Shown here one piece after another: positions 17,415 to 27,060 of a stretch of DNA of 64,000 nt. The stretch is from assembly GCF_019249215.1 (NCBI RefSeq), contig NZ_JAESDI010000017.1, positions 1-64,000 of the forward strand. The letters are read 5' to 3'. The position numbers and the translations under genes are program-made. Source of the stretch: Alteromonas lipotrueae. GTDB lineage: Bacteria > Pseudomonadota > Gammaproteobacteria > Enterobacterales > Alteromonadaceae. Below the pieces are notes generated by a model. That model did not search any database. It was given only the letters and a program-made list of their open reading frames with translations, and was not told the DNA's origin. Position 1 is the stretch's first letter; every line of letters begins with the position of its first letter.

Positions 17415-18731
17415 TTACAGCCGTTGGGTGAATTGACCAATGGCGTTTACGACTTCTGTGGAGCCATTTTGAATTTCGTTCATAACTTTGCCTGACTCTG
17501 TTGAATACTCAAGCGCTTCTCTTGCTTTTTCCTGCCCCGCCTCAATGAGCTGCACCGCATTTTCAGTGAGCTTTCTGTTTTCATTTACTACACTTACAAT
17601 TTCTTCGGTGGCAGTACTGGTTCTTGACGCAAGTTGACGCACTTCATCCGCAACAACGGCAAAGCCTCTTCCTTGGTCACCCGCTCTGGCCGCTTCAATT
17701 GCCGCATTCAGCGCCAGTAGGTTGGTTTGATCGGCAATGCCACTGATGCTTTTAACTAAATCGGCCACTTTTTGCGACTGCTCATCGAGTTCACGAATAC
17801 CCTCGCTTGCCGTCCCCATCTGCGAAGTGAGTTCCCCCATAATACGCACCATGCTACCCACAACCTCTTTACCTTTCTGGGCTTGCTCTCCTGTACCTTC
17901 CGATATATTAAAGGCAACATTAGCGGCTTCGGAAATAGCAAACTCCCGTTGCATTTGTTCGGTAATAACGGTGGCAAACTTAACCACTTTGTAAAGTACG
18001 CCTTTGTCGTTTCGTATGGGGTTGTAAGATGCCTCTAACCACACTTCATTACCGCGACTATCCACTCGCTTAAAGCGGCTTGAAAACATTTTCCCCTGCG
18101 CAAGGTCGCTCCAAAATTGTCGGTATTCTGGTGTGTCAACTTCATCTGCAGGACAAAATATTTTATGGTGCTTACCGACTATTTGCTCTGATGAATAGCC
18201 CATAGAAGATAGAAAGTTATCGTTGGCTTTAAGAATAATACCCGTTAGGTCAAACTCAATCACTGCAGTGGAGCGATGCAAGGCCTCAAGCATGTCTCTC
18301 ATTTCACGGCTTTTATTGATATTTGAGGTTTGCTCTGCCATATACAAGGCAAGCCGTTCGACCGCCCCGCGGTCGTTAAGAATGGGGTGCAGTATGCCTC
18401 TAAACCAACGGTCCTCGCTGTTAGCATTAGCAAGATTAATCGCACCATGCCAATGCTGAGCTTGCTTTATCGCAGAAATAAACTCTTTCGTGGCGGCTTG
18501 ACTCATTACTCCCTGAGGAATGAGACTATCCATAGTTTTTCCATCAAGTGCATTGGATGAAAAATCCATTACATCTGAAAAGCTGTCGTTGACTCGATTG
18601 ATTCTTCCGCTTCTATCTAATTCGATGTAGAGCATTTCAGCTCTGAGTTCACTTTCCACCGTATGAAATGATTCAACATCTTTGCGTAAGCGCTCCACTT
18701 CTTCTAACAATTGCTTATTCTTAAAAAACAT
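17415..18731 (-). CDS. Soluble PAS-PAS methyl-accepting chemotaxis protein (BdlA-like)
   Basis: A 438-aa chemoreceptor without membrane helices. A short N-terminal helix ([18 protein letters not shown]) precedes two PAS domains (about residues 30-140 and 145-265, the second containing [19 protein letters not shown]), then a methyl-accepting signalling domain with the tip [20 protein letters not shown] and [16 protein letters not shown]. The frame extends upstream to a GTG at 18770, but GAGGAG six bases before the ATG at 18731 decides the start. Domain order matches BdlA and Aer2-like cytoplasmic receptors; redox or energy sensing is inferred. It lies between the nitrate transport and reduction operons. 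Confidence 0.88.
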   Translation of the reverse strand: MFFKNKQLLEEVERLRKDVESFHTVESELRAEMLYIELDRSGRINRVNDSFSDVMDFSSNALDGKTMDSLIPQGVMSQAATKEFISAIKQAQHWHGAINLANANSEDRWFRGILHPILNDRGAVERLALYMAEQTSNINKSREMRDMLEALHRSTAVIEFDLTGIILKANDNFLSSMGYSSEQIVGKHHKIFCPADEVDTPEYRQFWSDLAQGKMFSSRFKRVDSRGNEVWLEASYNPIRNDKGVLYKVVKFATVITEQMQREFAISEAANVAFNISEGTGEQAQKGKEVVGSMVRIMGELTSQMGTASEGIRELDEQSQKVADLVKSISGIADQTNLLALNAAIEAARAGDQGRGFAVVADEVRQLASRTSTATEEIVSVVNENRKLTENAVQLIEAGQEKAREALEYSTESGKVMNEIQNGSTEVVNAIGQFTQRL

Positions 18732-18930
18732 CCCGTACTCCTCGACATTCGGATATAGCATCTCGCTCACATAAACTTCTCATAACGCTCATGAGAGCGA
18801 GCGAGGATACAAAGTCGTTATTGCTTAAATTGGTTGATCTAAAGATAGCAGAGGATTTACAAGTTACTTAATTATTAGAATAATTTGGAAATGATTTGAT
18901 TCTTAGACAACAGCATTAACCCCAAATGGC

Positions 18931-19926
18931 CTAATGCTGAGTGAAGGGTAACGCGGTTTTATCTCGTTGTACCCACAGATTTGTGGCAAGGCCTCTCGCT
19001 TCATCTACGTCACAACCTTCAAGTAAAATAAGGTAGCTCACCAAGGTAGCGTGAATAGCTTGTTCACCATAAAGATGCGAAGTATCGCCCCGCCAAACCG
19101 CAAGCATATCGCTCACGTTCATTTGCGTATCTTTAAGAGCCATTTTTTCTGTTAACTCAGGAAGTATGATTTCTTCGGTACTTCCATTGCGCGTGACATA
19201 GAGTTCGGTTTTTCGTTCACTGTTTACTTCCGGATCTCCCCCATCGCCACGAAAGCACAGCGCTTCGAACGCGGGAAAACTTTCATTCACACGACAATGT
19301 TTATGATCAAGGTGCATGTGATAAACCCCCTGCACACAAAAAGGGGCCGACGTCGGGTTCAGCAAGCGCGCCAAGGTATTTGCGCATGAGCGTAACCCAA
19401 ATACTTCACGTAATTTTATGATGGTATTGAGCGCTGGCAATAAATGCGACAAATCGAGATAAGTGGCACCAAATTCACGCATTTGGCGAGAGGCATCGGC
19501 AATACTGTTTACTTCTACAAGCCCCAATGCAGGTAACGCTTTGCTAGCATATAACCGACCCGAACCTGGCTCATGGGCGCCGTGCAGCATAATGGTATAA
19601 TTATTTTTAGCCAGCACCGCGCACGATAATAGATACCAAGGTAACTGGCGGCGCTTACCGGCATAACAGCCCACATCTAATGTGGGTGTTAAGTTAGCAA
19701 GTTCAGGCTCCAGTAATTCACGGCATGCATCAATAAACCCAATGACTTCTTCTGGGGTTTCTTCTCGCGTACGCAAGAGCATTAAAAATGCACCACGTTG
19801 ATCGCCGGTAACTTGATTAGACAGTACCATTTTCATAGACTCGTAAGCTTCTTGGCGGGTAAGACTGCGCCCACCTTTTTGGCCCTTGCCGATGATTTTT
19901 ATATAGTTGCTAAATTGCTGAGACAT
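18931..19926 (-). CDS. YbiB/TrpD2-type glycosyl transferase family protein
   Basis: A 331-aa protein with the anthranilate phosphoribosyltransferase fold. The N-terminal helical domain contains SLTRQEAYESMKMVLSNQVT and QRGAFLMLLRTREETPEE, as in TrpD. The catalytic GTGGD-type loop is replaced by DVGCYAGKRRQLPW and the KHGNRS-type motif by MLHGAHEPGSGR, so it belongs to the TrpD2/YbiB group, whose E. coli member binds nucleic acid rather than making tryptophan. It overlaps cobA by 17 bp and is the last gene of nirBD-nasA-cobA. Its role in nitrate assimilation is unknown. Confidence 0.82.
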   Translation of the reverse strand: MSQQFSNYIKIIGKGQKGGRSLTRQEAYESMKMVLSNQVTGDQRGAFLMLLRTREETPEEVIGFIDACRELLEPELANLTPTLDVGCYAGKRRQLPWYLLSCAVLAKNNYTIMLHGAHEPGSGRLYASKALPALGLVEVNSIADASRQMREFGATYLDLSHLLPALNTIIKLREVFGLRSCANTLARLLNPTSAPFCVQGVYHMHLDHKHCRVNESFPAFEALCFRGDGGDPEVNSERKTELYVTRNGSTEEIILPELTEKMALKDTQMNVSDMLAVWRGDTSHLYGEQAIHATLVSYLILLEGCDVDEARGLATNLWVQRDKTALPFTQH

Positions 19927-20809
19927 GCTGCTTATTGTGTAAAAGTGATGTATTGACGAGTTGTCGTGACTCTATCACTTTTCCAAAAATAAGTAACGTA
20001 GGGCCGCTAACATTGGCGTTAGAGACTATACTACCAATGGTACTCACAGTACCTTCTATCACCCGCTGTTGCGGACTTGTCGCATTTTCTACTGCGGCTA
20101 CAGGCCAATCATCGGCAATGCCGTGTTTTACCAAAGCATCACATAGCAAAGACAAACGACTCAACCCCATGTAAACCACCACGGTTTGAGAGGCAACACT
20201 TTTAGCCAATTGGGTCATATCTGGCCATGTTTCAGGGTTTTGAAAATGTGCAGTAATAAAGCTCACTGCCTGCGCACAGCGCCTATCAGTAAGTGGGATC
20301 CCCGTATAAGCAGACATGCCTGAAGCCGCCGTAATGCCAGGTACAATAGCAAAAGGAATGCTCGCTTCTGTCAGCGCTATGGTTTCTTCGCAGGTTCTAG
20401 CAAACAATGCAGGGTCGCCACCTTTAAGTCGCACTACACAATGACCTGCCTTCGCTAGCTCAACCACCTTCGCGCTAATCTCTTGCTGCTTCATACTGTG
20501 CTGACCACAGCGTTTACCCACATATTCACGTTTCACATGACGGGGAATTTCCGCAATAACATCTTTGCCCACTAATGCATCAAACAACACTATATCAGCT
20601 TGTTTGATTAATCTAAGCGCCTTAAGGGTGAGTAATTCAACATCGCCTGGGCCAGCCCCAACAATGTACACTTTGCCTTCTTTCTTGCTACGTGGCGCGC
20701 TTTTTCCGTTGCCTAACCATCCACTTAAAAAACCTGATGTGGAGTAGCTAGCAGGTTGCGATAATGCATTGCGAAACAACAGCCCAAAGGTGTTAACTAA
20801 AGTGTTCAT
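19910..20809 (-). CDS. cobA: Uroporphyrinogen-III C-methyltransferase
   Basis: SAM-dependent methylation of uroporphyrinogen III to precorrin-2, the first step to siroheme, the NirB cofactor. It is 299 aa from the ATG at 20809, which has GGAGAGG five bases upstream; the frame could extend to 20881. A roughly 45-residue N-terminal extension precedes the methyltransferase core: KVYIVGAGPGDVELLTLKAL, VLFDALV, VRLKGGDPALFART, VPGITAASGMSAYTGIPLTDR and VVYMGL. The dehydrogenase/ferrochelatase half of CysG is missing, so another gene must finish siroheme; a candidate begins at 63604. Confidence 0.93.
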   Translation of the reverse strand: MNTLVNTFGLLFRNALSQPASYSTSGFLSGWLGNGKSAPRSKKEGKVYIVGAGPGDVELLTLKALRLIKQADIVLFDALVGKDVIAEIPRHVKREYVGKRCGQHSMKQQEISAKVVELAKAGHCVVRLKGGDPALFARTCEETIALTEASIPFAIVPGITAASGMSAYTGIPLTDRRCAQAVSFITAHFQNPETWPDMTQLAKSVASQTVVVYMGLSRLSLLCDALVKHGIADDWPVAAVENATSPQQRVIEGTVSTIGSIVSNANVSGPTLLIFGKVIESRQLVNTSLLHNKQHVSAI

Positions 20810-20959
20810 GATAACCTCTCCAGAGCAAAGTTCGTCGTCGCTCTTGTGATAATAGCTATTGTAGGAGTCACGTTTATGCAAGATGCTTTGCTAGTAACAT
20901 TGCCAGTAGCATTCTCGATAGTATCCTGTGTAGCCTTCTTATCAGCTACGCGCTTGGTG

Positions 20960-23749
20960 TTAACTTTCACGAGCGACGTCTTCTACTGGGGTGGCATATT
21001 CGTTAATTAATGTTGCTAAAGCCGGTTTGCAGGAACCGCAATTTGTGCCGCACTTTAACGAATCGCCCAATGCAGAAACTGATGAGCACCCTGCTGCTAC
21101 CGCTTTATTAATGGTTTTTTCCCTCACAGAAAAACAACTACACACCACAGGGCCATTTAAAAATTCTTCGTCGACTTCACAGCGTAAAAAATTAGCGAGT
21201 TTTTCAGCGCTGAAACGTTGCTTCAATGCGCTGTCTACCCATGAATTTGGTACATCATACTTTGGCTTCGTACTGGGGCTGTGCGCACCAAAAAACGCCA
21301 TAAAACAAAACGAATCTTGATAAGTACAAATAAGCACTTGGCTGTCGGCGGTTTTGTGTTGATAGCACACCCAAGTTTTAGGTAGTTTTTCTAGCAACCC
21401 TTTGATTACCGCTTGCGATTCAAGTTGGCTGGCAATGGATACGCCCAGCCCATTATCGATTAAATATTTAGCCCAGTAGCCGTTATTACTTTCCACTACC
21501 TCGCTCAGCACTTTTACGATATCCAATTCGCCATTTGCCACTTGAATGTCATCACTAATATAGAGCTTTCCGTAGCTTGAAAAGTTATGGGGCGTAATGG
21601 ATACCGCACCATGTTTTAGTTCTGGCTGCCCTGAAATAGGATCGGTTGCCGGCGCATAAAGTTTTGCCAGCTTGCTGTGCGAACCCCACTCCCCTGACCA
21701 ATGAATAGGAACGAACACATCGCCTTGGCGCTGACGTTTATCGATTTGCACAGGGAAAATACAGGGTGTTTCGCCGCTCACTTTACTGCTGAGAGAAACA
21801 TAGTCATTTGCGGCCACACACAATGCTTTGGCATCTTCGGGATGAATATAAATATTGGCGTGCGCAGTATGGGCATGAAGTAAAGGCGCCTTGCCTGTTC
21901 GAGTCATGGTGTGCCACTGGTCACGCATTCGCCCGCTATTAAGCACAAACGGAAATTCACGCGAGGTAACTTGAATAGGAAGAGAAAACTGCACGGCGAC
22001 AAAATTTGCTTTGCCCGATGGGGTAAAAAACACTTTGTTATAAAAGGGGCGAACAGCTGAAAGCGTTTTATCGCTATTGGTATTAAGTGGCCATTGTACA
22101 GGCGCCATTGCATCATATTGAGCCTGAGATTTCCCGGTTAAGGGGGAAAGGTTGAGCAATCGCGTGCCGTCGTTTTTGTATGCCGTTAACCGGGCGTGTT
22201 CATCAAATATTTCGCTAGGGTGAGAGTAGGCAAATGCGCTGGCAAAGCCCATTTTATTAGCTACATCACACATAATTTGCCAATCGTGTTTGGCTTCGCC
22301 TGGAGGCGGCATAATGCCTCGTTGACGGGAAATTCTGCGCTCGGAATTAGTGACGGTACCGTCTTTTTCAGACCACCCGGTTGCAGGCAGTGCAATATCA
22401 GCAAAGGCAAGGGTATCGTTACTTTGTACAATATCTGATACCACCACCATGTCGCACTTTTTCAGCGCCGATTCAACTTGCTCCCGATAGGGCATACTCA
22501 CCACAGGATTTGTGCCCATTATCCACACAAACTTGATTTGTCCCGCATCCATAGCTGAAAACAAGTCTACTGCTTTTAATCCGCCGCACTCTGGCATAGC
22601 CGGAGACTGCCAAAACGCTTTTACATTTTCACGGTGGTTGGGGTTTTCAATATCACAGTGGGCCGCCAGCATATTGGCTAAACCACCCACTTCCCTGCCC
22701 CCCATGGCATTGGGCTGACCGGTTATAGAAAAAGGGCCGCAACCTGGCTTGCCAATAAAATCCAATGCCAAGTGACAATTAATAATGGCGTTAGCTTTAT
22801 CTACCCCAGCTGAAGATTGGTTAACACCCATGGAATAGAAAGTAACTGCAGTGTCAGCATTGATAAACCAATCATAAAAAGTGGTTAAATCCGCCTCATT
22901 TAAACCGCACAGACTAGCCACGTCTTTTGCATCAATGGCGTTGGCACTGCTGACGGCTTCATCTAGCCCTTGGGTAAATGCGCTAACGGCAATCTTATCT
23001 ATTGCCCCATTGTTGTGAGCAAATTGAAGTAACCCATTAAATAACGCAACGTCACTGCCTGCTTTTAGCGGTAAATGTAAGTCTGCGATAGTGCAGGTCT
23101 CAGTTTCTCTGGGGTCAATCACCACCACTTTCATGTTTGGATTGCGCAGCTTAGCCCTCTGAATACGCTGGAATAGCACAGGGTGCGCCCACGCAGCGTT
23201 GCTGCCTGTGAGCACCAATAATGAGGTACATTCCAAATCGGTGTAATCGCAAGGCACCACATCTTCACCAAACGCACGTTTATAACCGGCAACGGCAGAT
23301 GACATACAAAGCCTTGAGTTCGTGTCTATATTGGCGCTGCCAATAAACCCTTTCATGAGCTTATTAGCAACATAATAATCTTCAGTGAGTAATTGCCCTG
23401 AAACATAAAACGCAACGGCATCCGGCCCATGTTCAGCAATAGTCTGGGTGATTTTATCAGCCACCGCGCGGGTAGCCGTGTCCCAATCTACCTTCGCACC
23501 TGCCATGGTTGGATGAAGCAAACGGCCGCTAAGATCGTTTGTTTCGAGCAGGTTTGTGCCTTTTACACACAGACGACCATAATTGGCCGGATGCTCGGGC
23601 GTACCAGTAACCTTGTCCAGGGAGGTAATACGCCCGCTAACGTTGCAACTGATATCTACACCACAACCCACACCACAATAAGGACAGGTGGTTTGCTTTT
23701 GCCGTAGTCGTGGTTCCAGCATAGTGGTTTTTGGTGTAGCCATATTCAT
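20960..23749 (-). CDS. nasA: Assimilatory nitrate reductase, catalytic subunit with C-terminal [2Fe-2S] domain
   Basis: A 929-aa cytoplasmic molybdoprotein reducing nitrate to nitrite. The N-terminal [4Fe-4S] motif is TCPYCGVGCGVDISC, then GRLCVKG. Bis-MGD-binding regions follow (SSAVAGYKRAFGEDVVP, FYSMGVNQS, QPNAMGGREVGG) and the C-terminal molydop-binding domain (NSGRMRDQWHTMTRTG). The last 60 residues (VVCSCFSVREKTI, LKCGTNCGSCKPAL) form a BFD-like [2Fe-2S] domain that probably accepts electrons, as in NasA of other gammaproteobacteria. The start follows AAGAGAG. nirD ends 42 bp upstream. Confidence 0.95.
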   Translation of the reverse strand: MNMATPKTTMLEPRLRQKQTTCPYCGVGCGVDISCNVSGRITSLDKVTGTPEHPANYGRLCVKGTNLLETNDLSGRLLHPTMAGAKVDWDTATRAVADKITQTIAEHGPDAVAFYVSGQLLTEDYYVANKLMKGFIGSANIDTNSRLCMSSAVAGYKRAFGEDVVPCDYTDLECTSLLVLTGSNAAWAHPVLFQRIQRAKLRNPNMKVVVIDPRETETCTIADLHLPLKAGSDVALFNGLLQFAHNNGAIDKIAVSAFTQGLDEAVSSANAIDAKDVASLCGLNEADLTTFYDWFINADTAVTFYSMGVNQSSAGVDKANAIINCHLALDFIGKPGCGPFSITGQPNAMGGREVGGLANMLAAHCDIENPNHRENVKAFWQSPAMPECGGLKAVDLFSAMDAGQIKFVWIMGTNPVVSMPYREQVESALKKCDMVVVSDIVQSNDTLAFADIALPATGWSEKDGTVTNSERRISRQRGIMPPPGEAKHDWQIMCDVANKMGFASAFAYSHPSEIFDEHARLTAYKNDGTRLLNLSPLTGKSQAQYDAMAPVQWPLNTNSDKTLSAVRPFYNKVFFTPSGKANFVAVQFSLPIQVTSREFPFVLNSGRMRDQWHTMTRTGKAPLLHAHTAHANIYIHPEDAKALCVAANDYVSLSSKVSGETPCIFPVQIDKRQRQGDVFVPIHWSGEWGSHSKLAKLYAPATDPISGQPELKHGAVSITPHNFSSYGKLYISDDIQVANGELDIVKVLSEVVESNNGYWAKYLIDNGLGVSIASQLESQAVIKGLLEKLPKTWVCYQHKTADSQVLICTYQDSFCFMAFFGAHSPSTKPKYDVPNSWVDSALKQRFSAEKLANFLRCEVDEEFLNGPVVCSCFSVREKTINKAVAAGCSSVSALGDSLKCGTNCGSCKPALATLINEYATPVEDVARES

Positions 23750-23791
23750 GGATAAACTCTCTTAATAAACAAAACAACATAGAAAAGTGGG

Positions 23792-24145
23792 TTAGACAGC
23801 AACGAGTATTCGCTCACCTTCCACTTTCACGTCATACGCCACTACGCTTACGTCATCACGTTCAATACACTTGCCTGTGGCCAACACGTAGTGCTCTTTA
23901 TAAAGAGGCGATGCCACCACAATATCATCCGCTATGGAGCCTATAAGGCCACGATATAGCACGTTTGCTTTGCCGATGGGGTCCCAGTTGCTAATGGCGT
24001 AAAGAAACTGCTCGCCACCTCTCATCACACTAAACAGTGCCACTTGCTGACCTTCAATAAGTGCACAAACACCGCTGTTTGTTACCACGTCATCAATGCC
24101 ACACACGTCATGCCAAAGGGGCGCCACTTCTGTATTTGCTGTCAT
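23792..24145 (-). CDS. nirD: Nitrite reductase (NADH) small subunit
   Basis: A 117-aa Rieske-like fold subunit that partners NirB. The sequence runs VCGIDDVVTNSGVCALIEGQQVAL..FSV, ISNWDPIGKANVLYRG, SPLYKEHYVLATGKCI and a final VEGERILVAV. As in other NirD proteins, the Cys-x-His and Cys-x2-His cluster ligands of true Rieske proteins are missing, so it does not hold a [2Fe-2S] centre. It begins 14 bp after nirB in the operon. Confidence 0.93.
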   Translation of the reverse strand: MTANTEVAPLWHDVCGIDDVVTNSGVCALIEGQQVALFSVMRGGEQFLYAISNWDPIGKANVLYRGLIGSIADDIVVASPLYKEHYVLATGKCIERDDVSVVAYDVKVEGERILVAV

Positions 24146-24159
24146 CAGTTTGTTCCTTA

Positions 24160-26709
24160 TTAAATTACGTCAACCGCAATGAGGTTGTCGGCACCTTTAG
24201 ATTTCTCTAATTCAGTGGCAGGCCTAACTTGACCTCGCTCAGAGACAAACTGAATGTTTGTGTCGGTGCCATCTGTGTTAACGAATTGACGGAAACGTTT
24301 ACGCGATGCTTCGCTTTCAAGCGTGGTTTTCCACTCACACTGATAAGCACCAACAACGGTTTCCATTTGAGCTTCTAAATCAGCGTTAATGTTAAGCGAG
24401 TCATTCATAACAACATCTTGCAGGTAAGCCAAACCACCTTCTAAGTTATCCATCCATACCGATGTACGTTGCAATCTGTCGGCGGTGCGTACATAAAACA
24501 TCAAGACCCGGTCGATGTACTTAACCAGCGTTTCGGTATCTAAATCGGTGGCGAATAAATCGGCATGACGAGGCTTCATACCGCCGTTTCCGCATACATA
24601 TAAATTCCAGCCATTTTCGGTGGCAATAACACCAATATCTTTACTTTGGGCTTCTGCACATTCCCGCGTACAGCCGGACACGCCGAATTTAATTTTGTGC
24701 GGCGCGCGTAAGCCCTTGTAACGGTTTTCTAAATCGATGGCGGTTTTCACCGAATCTTGAACGCCGTAGCGACACCAAGTGCTACCTACACACGACTTCA
24801 CCGTACGAAGGGCTTTAGCGTATGCATGCCCAGTTTCGAAGCCGCCTTTGACAAGGGCTTCCCAAATATCAGGAAGTTGATCGACCCGTGCGCCAAATAA
24901 ATCAATTCGCTGACCACCGGTGATTTTGGTATACAGGCTGTATTTCTTGGCAACTTCGCCTAATAAAATTAGCTTTTCTGGCGTAATTTCTCCCCCCGCC
25001 ACGCGAGGAACCACAGAATAAGTACCGTCTTTTTGCATATTACCAAGATAAATATCGTTGGTATCTTGCAGGGGTAAATGCTCTTGTTTAAGTACGTAAT
25101 CGTTATACACAGACGCTAAAATAGAGCCTGCTGCTGGCTTACATATTTCACAGCCAAGACCAGTTCCATGCTTGTCGAGTAATTCGTCAAACGAAGTGAT
25201 GCCGTTCACTTTTACAATATGAAATAGCTCTTGGCGGGTATGATTGAAATGCTCACAAATGGCTTTCGAGACTTCTACCCCTCGCTTTTCAAGCTCACTA
25301 TCAACCACATTTTTAAGCAAAGCAGTACACCCACCACAACCGGTGCTGGCTTTCGTACAGCTTTTAACTTCGCCAAGGCTGCAACAGCCCTCGTCAATAG
25401 CCGATACAATGTCGTTTTTTGCCACGTTGTGACAGGAGCAAATTGTGGCGGTGTCCGGTAATGCATCAGCCCCTAACGCTGGCGCAGCACCTGAACTTGG
25501 CAGAATAAGCGTTTCAGGGTTTTCTGGTAAATCAATGCCGTTTAAGGCGTACTGCAATAAGGTGTCGTAGTCGCTGGTATCACCGACTAACACCGCACCC
25601 AATACTTTCTGCTGGCTTTCATCTACCACCAACTTCTTGTACACGCCTTCAGGCTGGTTAAAATAGGTGTAGCTTTGTGCGCCAGTAGTACGTTCGTGTG
25701 CATCGCCAATAGAACCTACTTCCACACCCATCAACTTAAGCTTAGTACTCATGTCGGCGCCAGTGAATACAGTATCACCACCAGTTAACGCACTTACCGC
25801 TGCGCGAGCCATGGTGTAACCTGGCGCAACTAAACCAAATATGCGGTTTTGCCAAAGCGCACATTCGCCCACGGCAAAAATGTCAGGATCGGAAGTTAAG
25901 CAGTTGTCATCGACAACAATACCCCCACGCTCCCCAAGCGCTAGCATGGATTTTCTGGCCAGTTGATCTGATGGACGAATACCCGCTGAAAACAGCACCA
26001 TATCGGTCTCAAGAAAAGTGCCGTCGGCAAATACCATGCGATAACGTGCTTGCTCCCCAGCTTCGATAACCTGTGTTGCTTTTTGGGTATGAACGGTTAC
26101 CCCTAACGACTCAATTTTACTGCGAAGTACGTCGCCCCCCGTTTCGTCTAACTGCACGGCCATCAGCTGAGGCGCAAATTCCACCACATGGGTTTCAAGT
26201 CCGGCTTCTTTCAACGCGTTTGCCGCCTCAAGGCCCAATAAGCCGCCCCCCACTACCACACCGACTTTGCTTTCTCGAGCAGAGTTTTCAATGGCAATCA
26301 GGTCATCAATAGTGCGATACACTAAACAATGTTCTTGATTGTTTCCGGGGATAGGCGGGACAAACGGGTAAGAGCCGGTGGCAAGTACCAATTTATCGTA
26401 GGGAAATACCTGACCATCTTCGGTTAACGCCTTTTTTTCGTCGCGCAGCAAGTCAGTTACTATGGCGTTCGTTACCACATTAACGCCCCAATCACGATAT
26501 ACATCAGCGGTTGTCAGCGCTAAGTCATCTGCGCTAGCGCCACTAAAGTAAGAGGATAAATGTACTCTATCGTAGGCCAGTCTCGACTCACCACACAACA
26601 CGGTGATATCAACGTTATCGCTACTTTGATGAAGCTGTTCAACAAAATGGTGCCCTACCATTCCGTTACCAACGACGAGAATTCGCGTTTTAGATGCCAA
26701 AGATGTCAT
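24160..26709 (-). CDS. nirB: Nitrite reductase (NADH) large subunit
   Basis: An 849-aa siroheme and [4Fe-4S] enzyme reducing nitrite to ammonium. Domains: FAD/NAD(P)-binding (LVVGNGMVGHHFVEQL, later GVVVGGGLLGLEAANALKEA), a BFD-type [2Fe-2S] domain (TICSCHNVAK..STGCGGC), then the sulphite/nitrite-reductase domains with CVGSTWCRYG and GVSGCTRECAEAQ, whose Cys residues bind the cluster-siroheme centre. The frame runs to 26772, but that would place the leader terminator inside the gene. The ATG at 26709 has AGGGAGAG just upstream and the expected N-terminus, so it is chosen. Confidence 0.95.
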   Translation of the reverse strand: MTSLASKTRILVVGNGMVGHHFVEQLHQSSDNVDITVLCGESRLAYDRVHLSSYFSGASADDLALTTADVYRDWGVNVVTNAIVTDLLRDEKKALTEDGQVFPYDKLVLATGSYPFVPPIPGNNQEHCLVYRTIDDLIAIENSARESKVGVVVGGGLLGLEAANALKEAGLETHVVEFAPQLMAVQLDETGGDVLRSKIESLGVTVHTQKATQVIEAGEQARYRMVFADGTFLETDMVLFSAGIRPSDQLARKSMLALGERGGIVVDDNCLTSDPDIFAVGECALWQNRIFGLVAPGYTMARAAVSALTGGDTVFTGADMSTKLKLMGVEVGSIGDAHERTTGAQSYTYFNQPEGVYKKLVVDESQQKVLGAVLVGDTSDYDTLLQYALNGIDLPENPETLILPSSGAAPALGADALPDTATICSCHNVAKNDIVSAIDEGCCSLGEVKSCTKASTGCGGCTALLKNVVDSELEKRGVEVSKAICEHFNHTRQELFHIVKVNGITSFDELLDKHGTGLGCEICKPAAGSILASVYNDYVLKQEHLPLQDTNDIYLGNMQKDGTYSVVPRVAGGEITPEKLILLGEVAKKYSLYTKITGGQRIDLFGARVDQLPDIWEALVKGGFETGHAYAKALRTVKSCVGSTWCRYGVQDSVKTAIDLENRYKGLRAPHKIKFGVSGCTRECAEAQSKDIGVIATENGWNLYVCGNGGMKPRHADLFATDLDTETLVKYIDRVLMFYVRTADRLQRTSVWMDNLEGGLAYLQDVVMNDSLNINADLEAQMETVVGAYQCEWKTTLESEASRKRFRQFVNTDGTDTNIQFVSERGQVRPATELEKSKGADNLIAVDVI

Positions 26710-26731
26710 GGTCTCTCCCTTTATTCGGGAC

Positions 26732-26802
26732 AAAAAAAAGCCCGCATCAACTTTCGTTGTTGCGGGCTTCATTGCCTATCAAGCGCTACGAGTTTTCATA
26801 GC
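26732..26802 (-). promoter_or_regulatory. nirB leader attenuator (ANTAR/NasR-type), terminator plus hairpins
   Basis: On the minus strand a hairpin GCTATG-AAAACT-CGTAGC (26785-26802) is followed by GGC-AATGAA-GCC (26765-26776). A strong intrinsic terminator follows (GCCCGCA..CAAC-gaaa-GTTG..TGCGGGC, 26740-26767, then eight U residues at 26732-26739), 23 bp before the nirB ATG. The loop AATGAA fits the A1/G4 hexaloop rule of ANTAR target RNAs, and its stem overlaps the terminator by a few bases. Two hexaloop hairpins plus terminator is the known ANTAR layout; the first loop has A rather than G at position 4, so that part is weaker. Confidence 0.75.
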
Positions 26803-27060
26803 TATCAAATTTTTCTGAGCTAGGTTGCTCTAAACATACACACACAATTTTTCACACTACAAAGTATATCCAATATTAGTGCCATGTCATTACCAGCCTG
26901 TTTTATATAGATTTATTAAAAAACCGGCTTTTCGAGCCACCTTATTTTGCACCAAATAAAAGCATTTGCGATATCATTTGGTGCACTCACATTGCTCTAC
27001 CTTACTCTCCAGCCCTGGCAAGCACCTGAGCATTCACACCAAGGCGATTGCCACCAACTG
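26803..27060. other. Intergenic region between nirB leader and sulP 3' end
   Basis: About 260 bp upstream of the nirB leader that should hold the nirB promoter (minus strand). It is AT-rich. An open frame 26947-27144 on the plus strand runs into sulP antisense and is not accepted as a gene. No sulP terminator with a clear U tract was seen. Confidence 0.4.
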
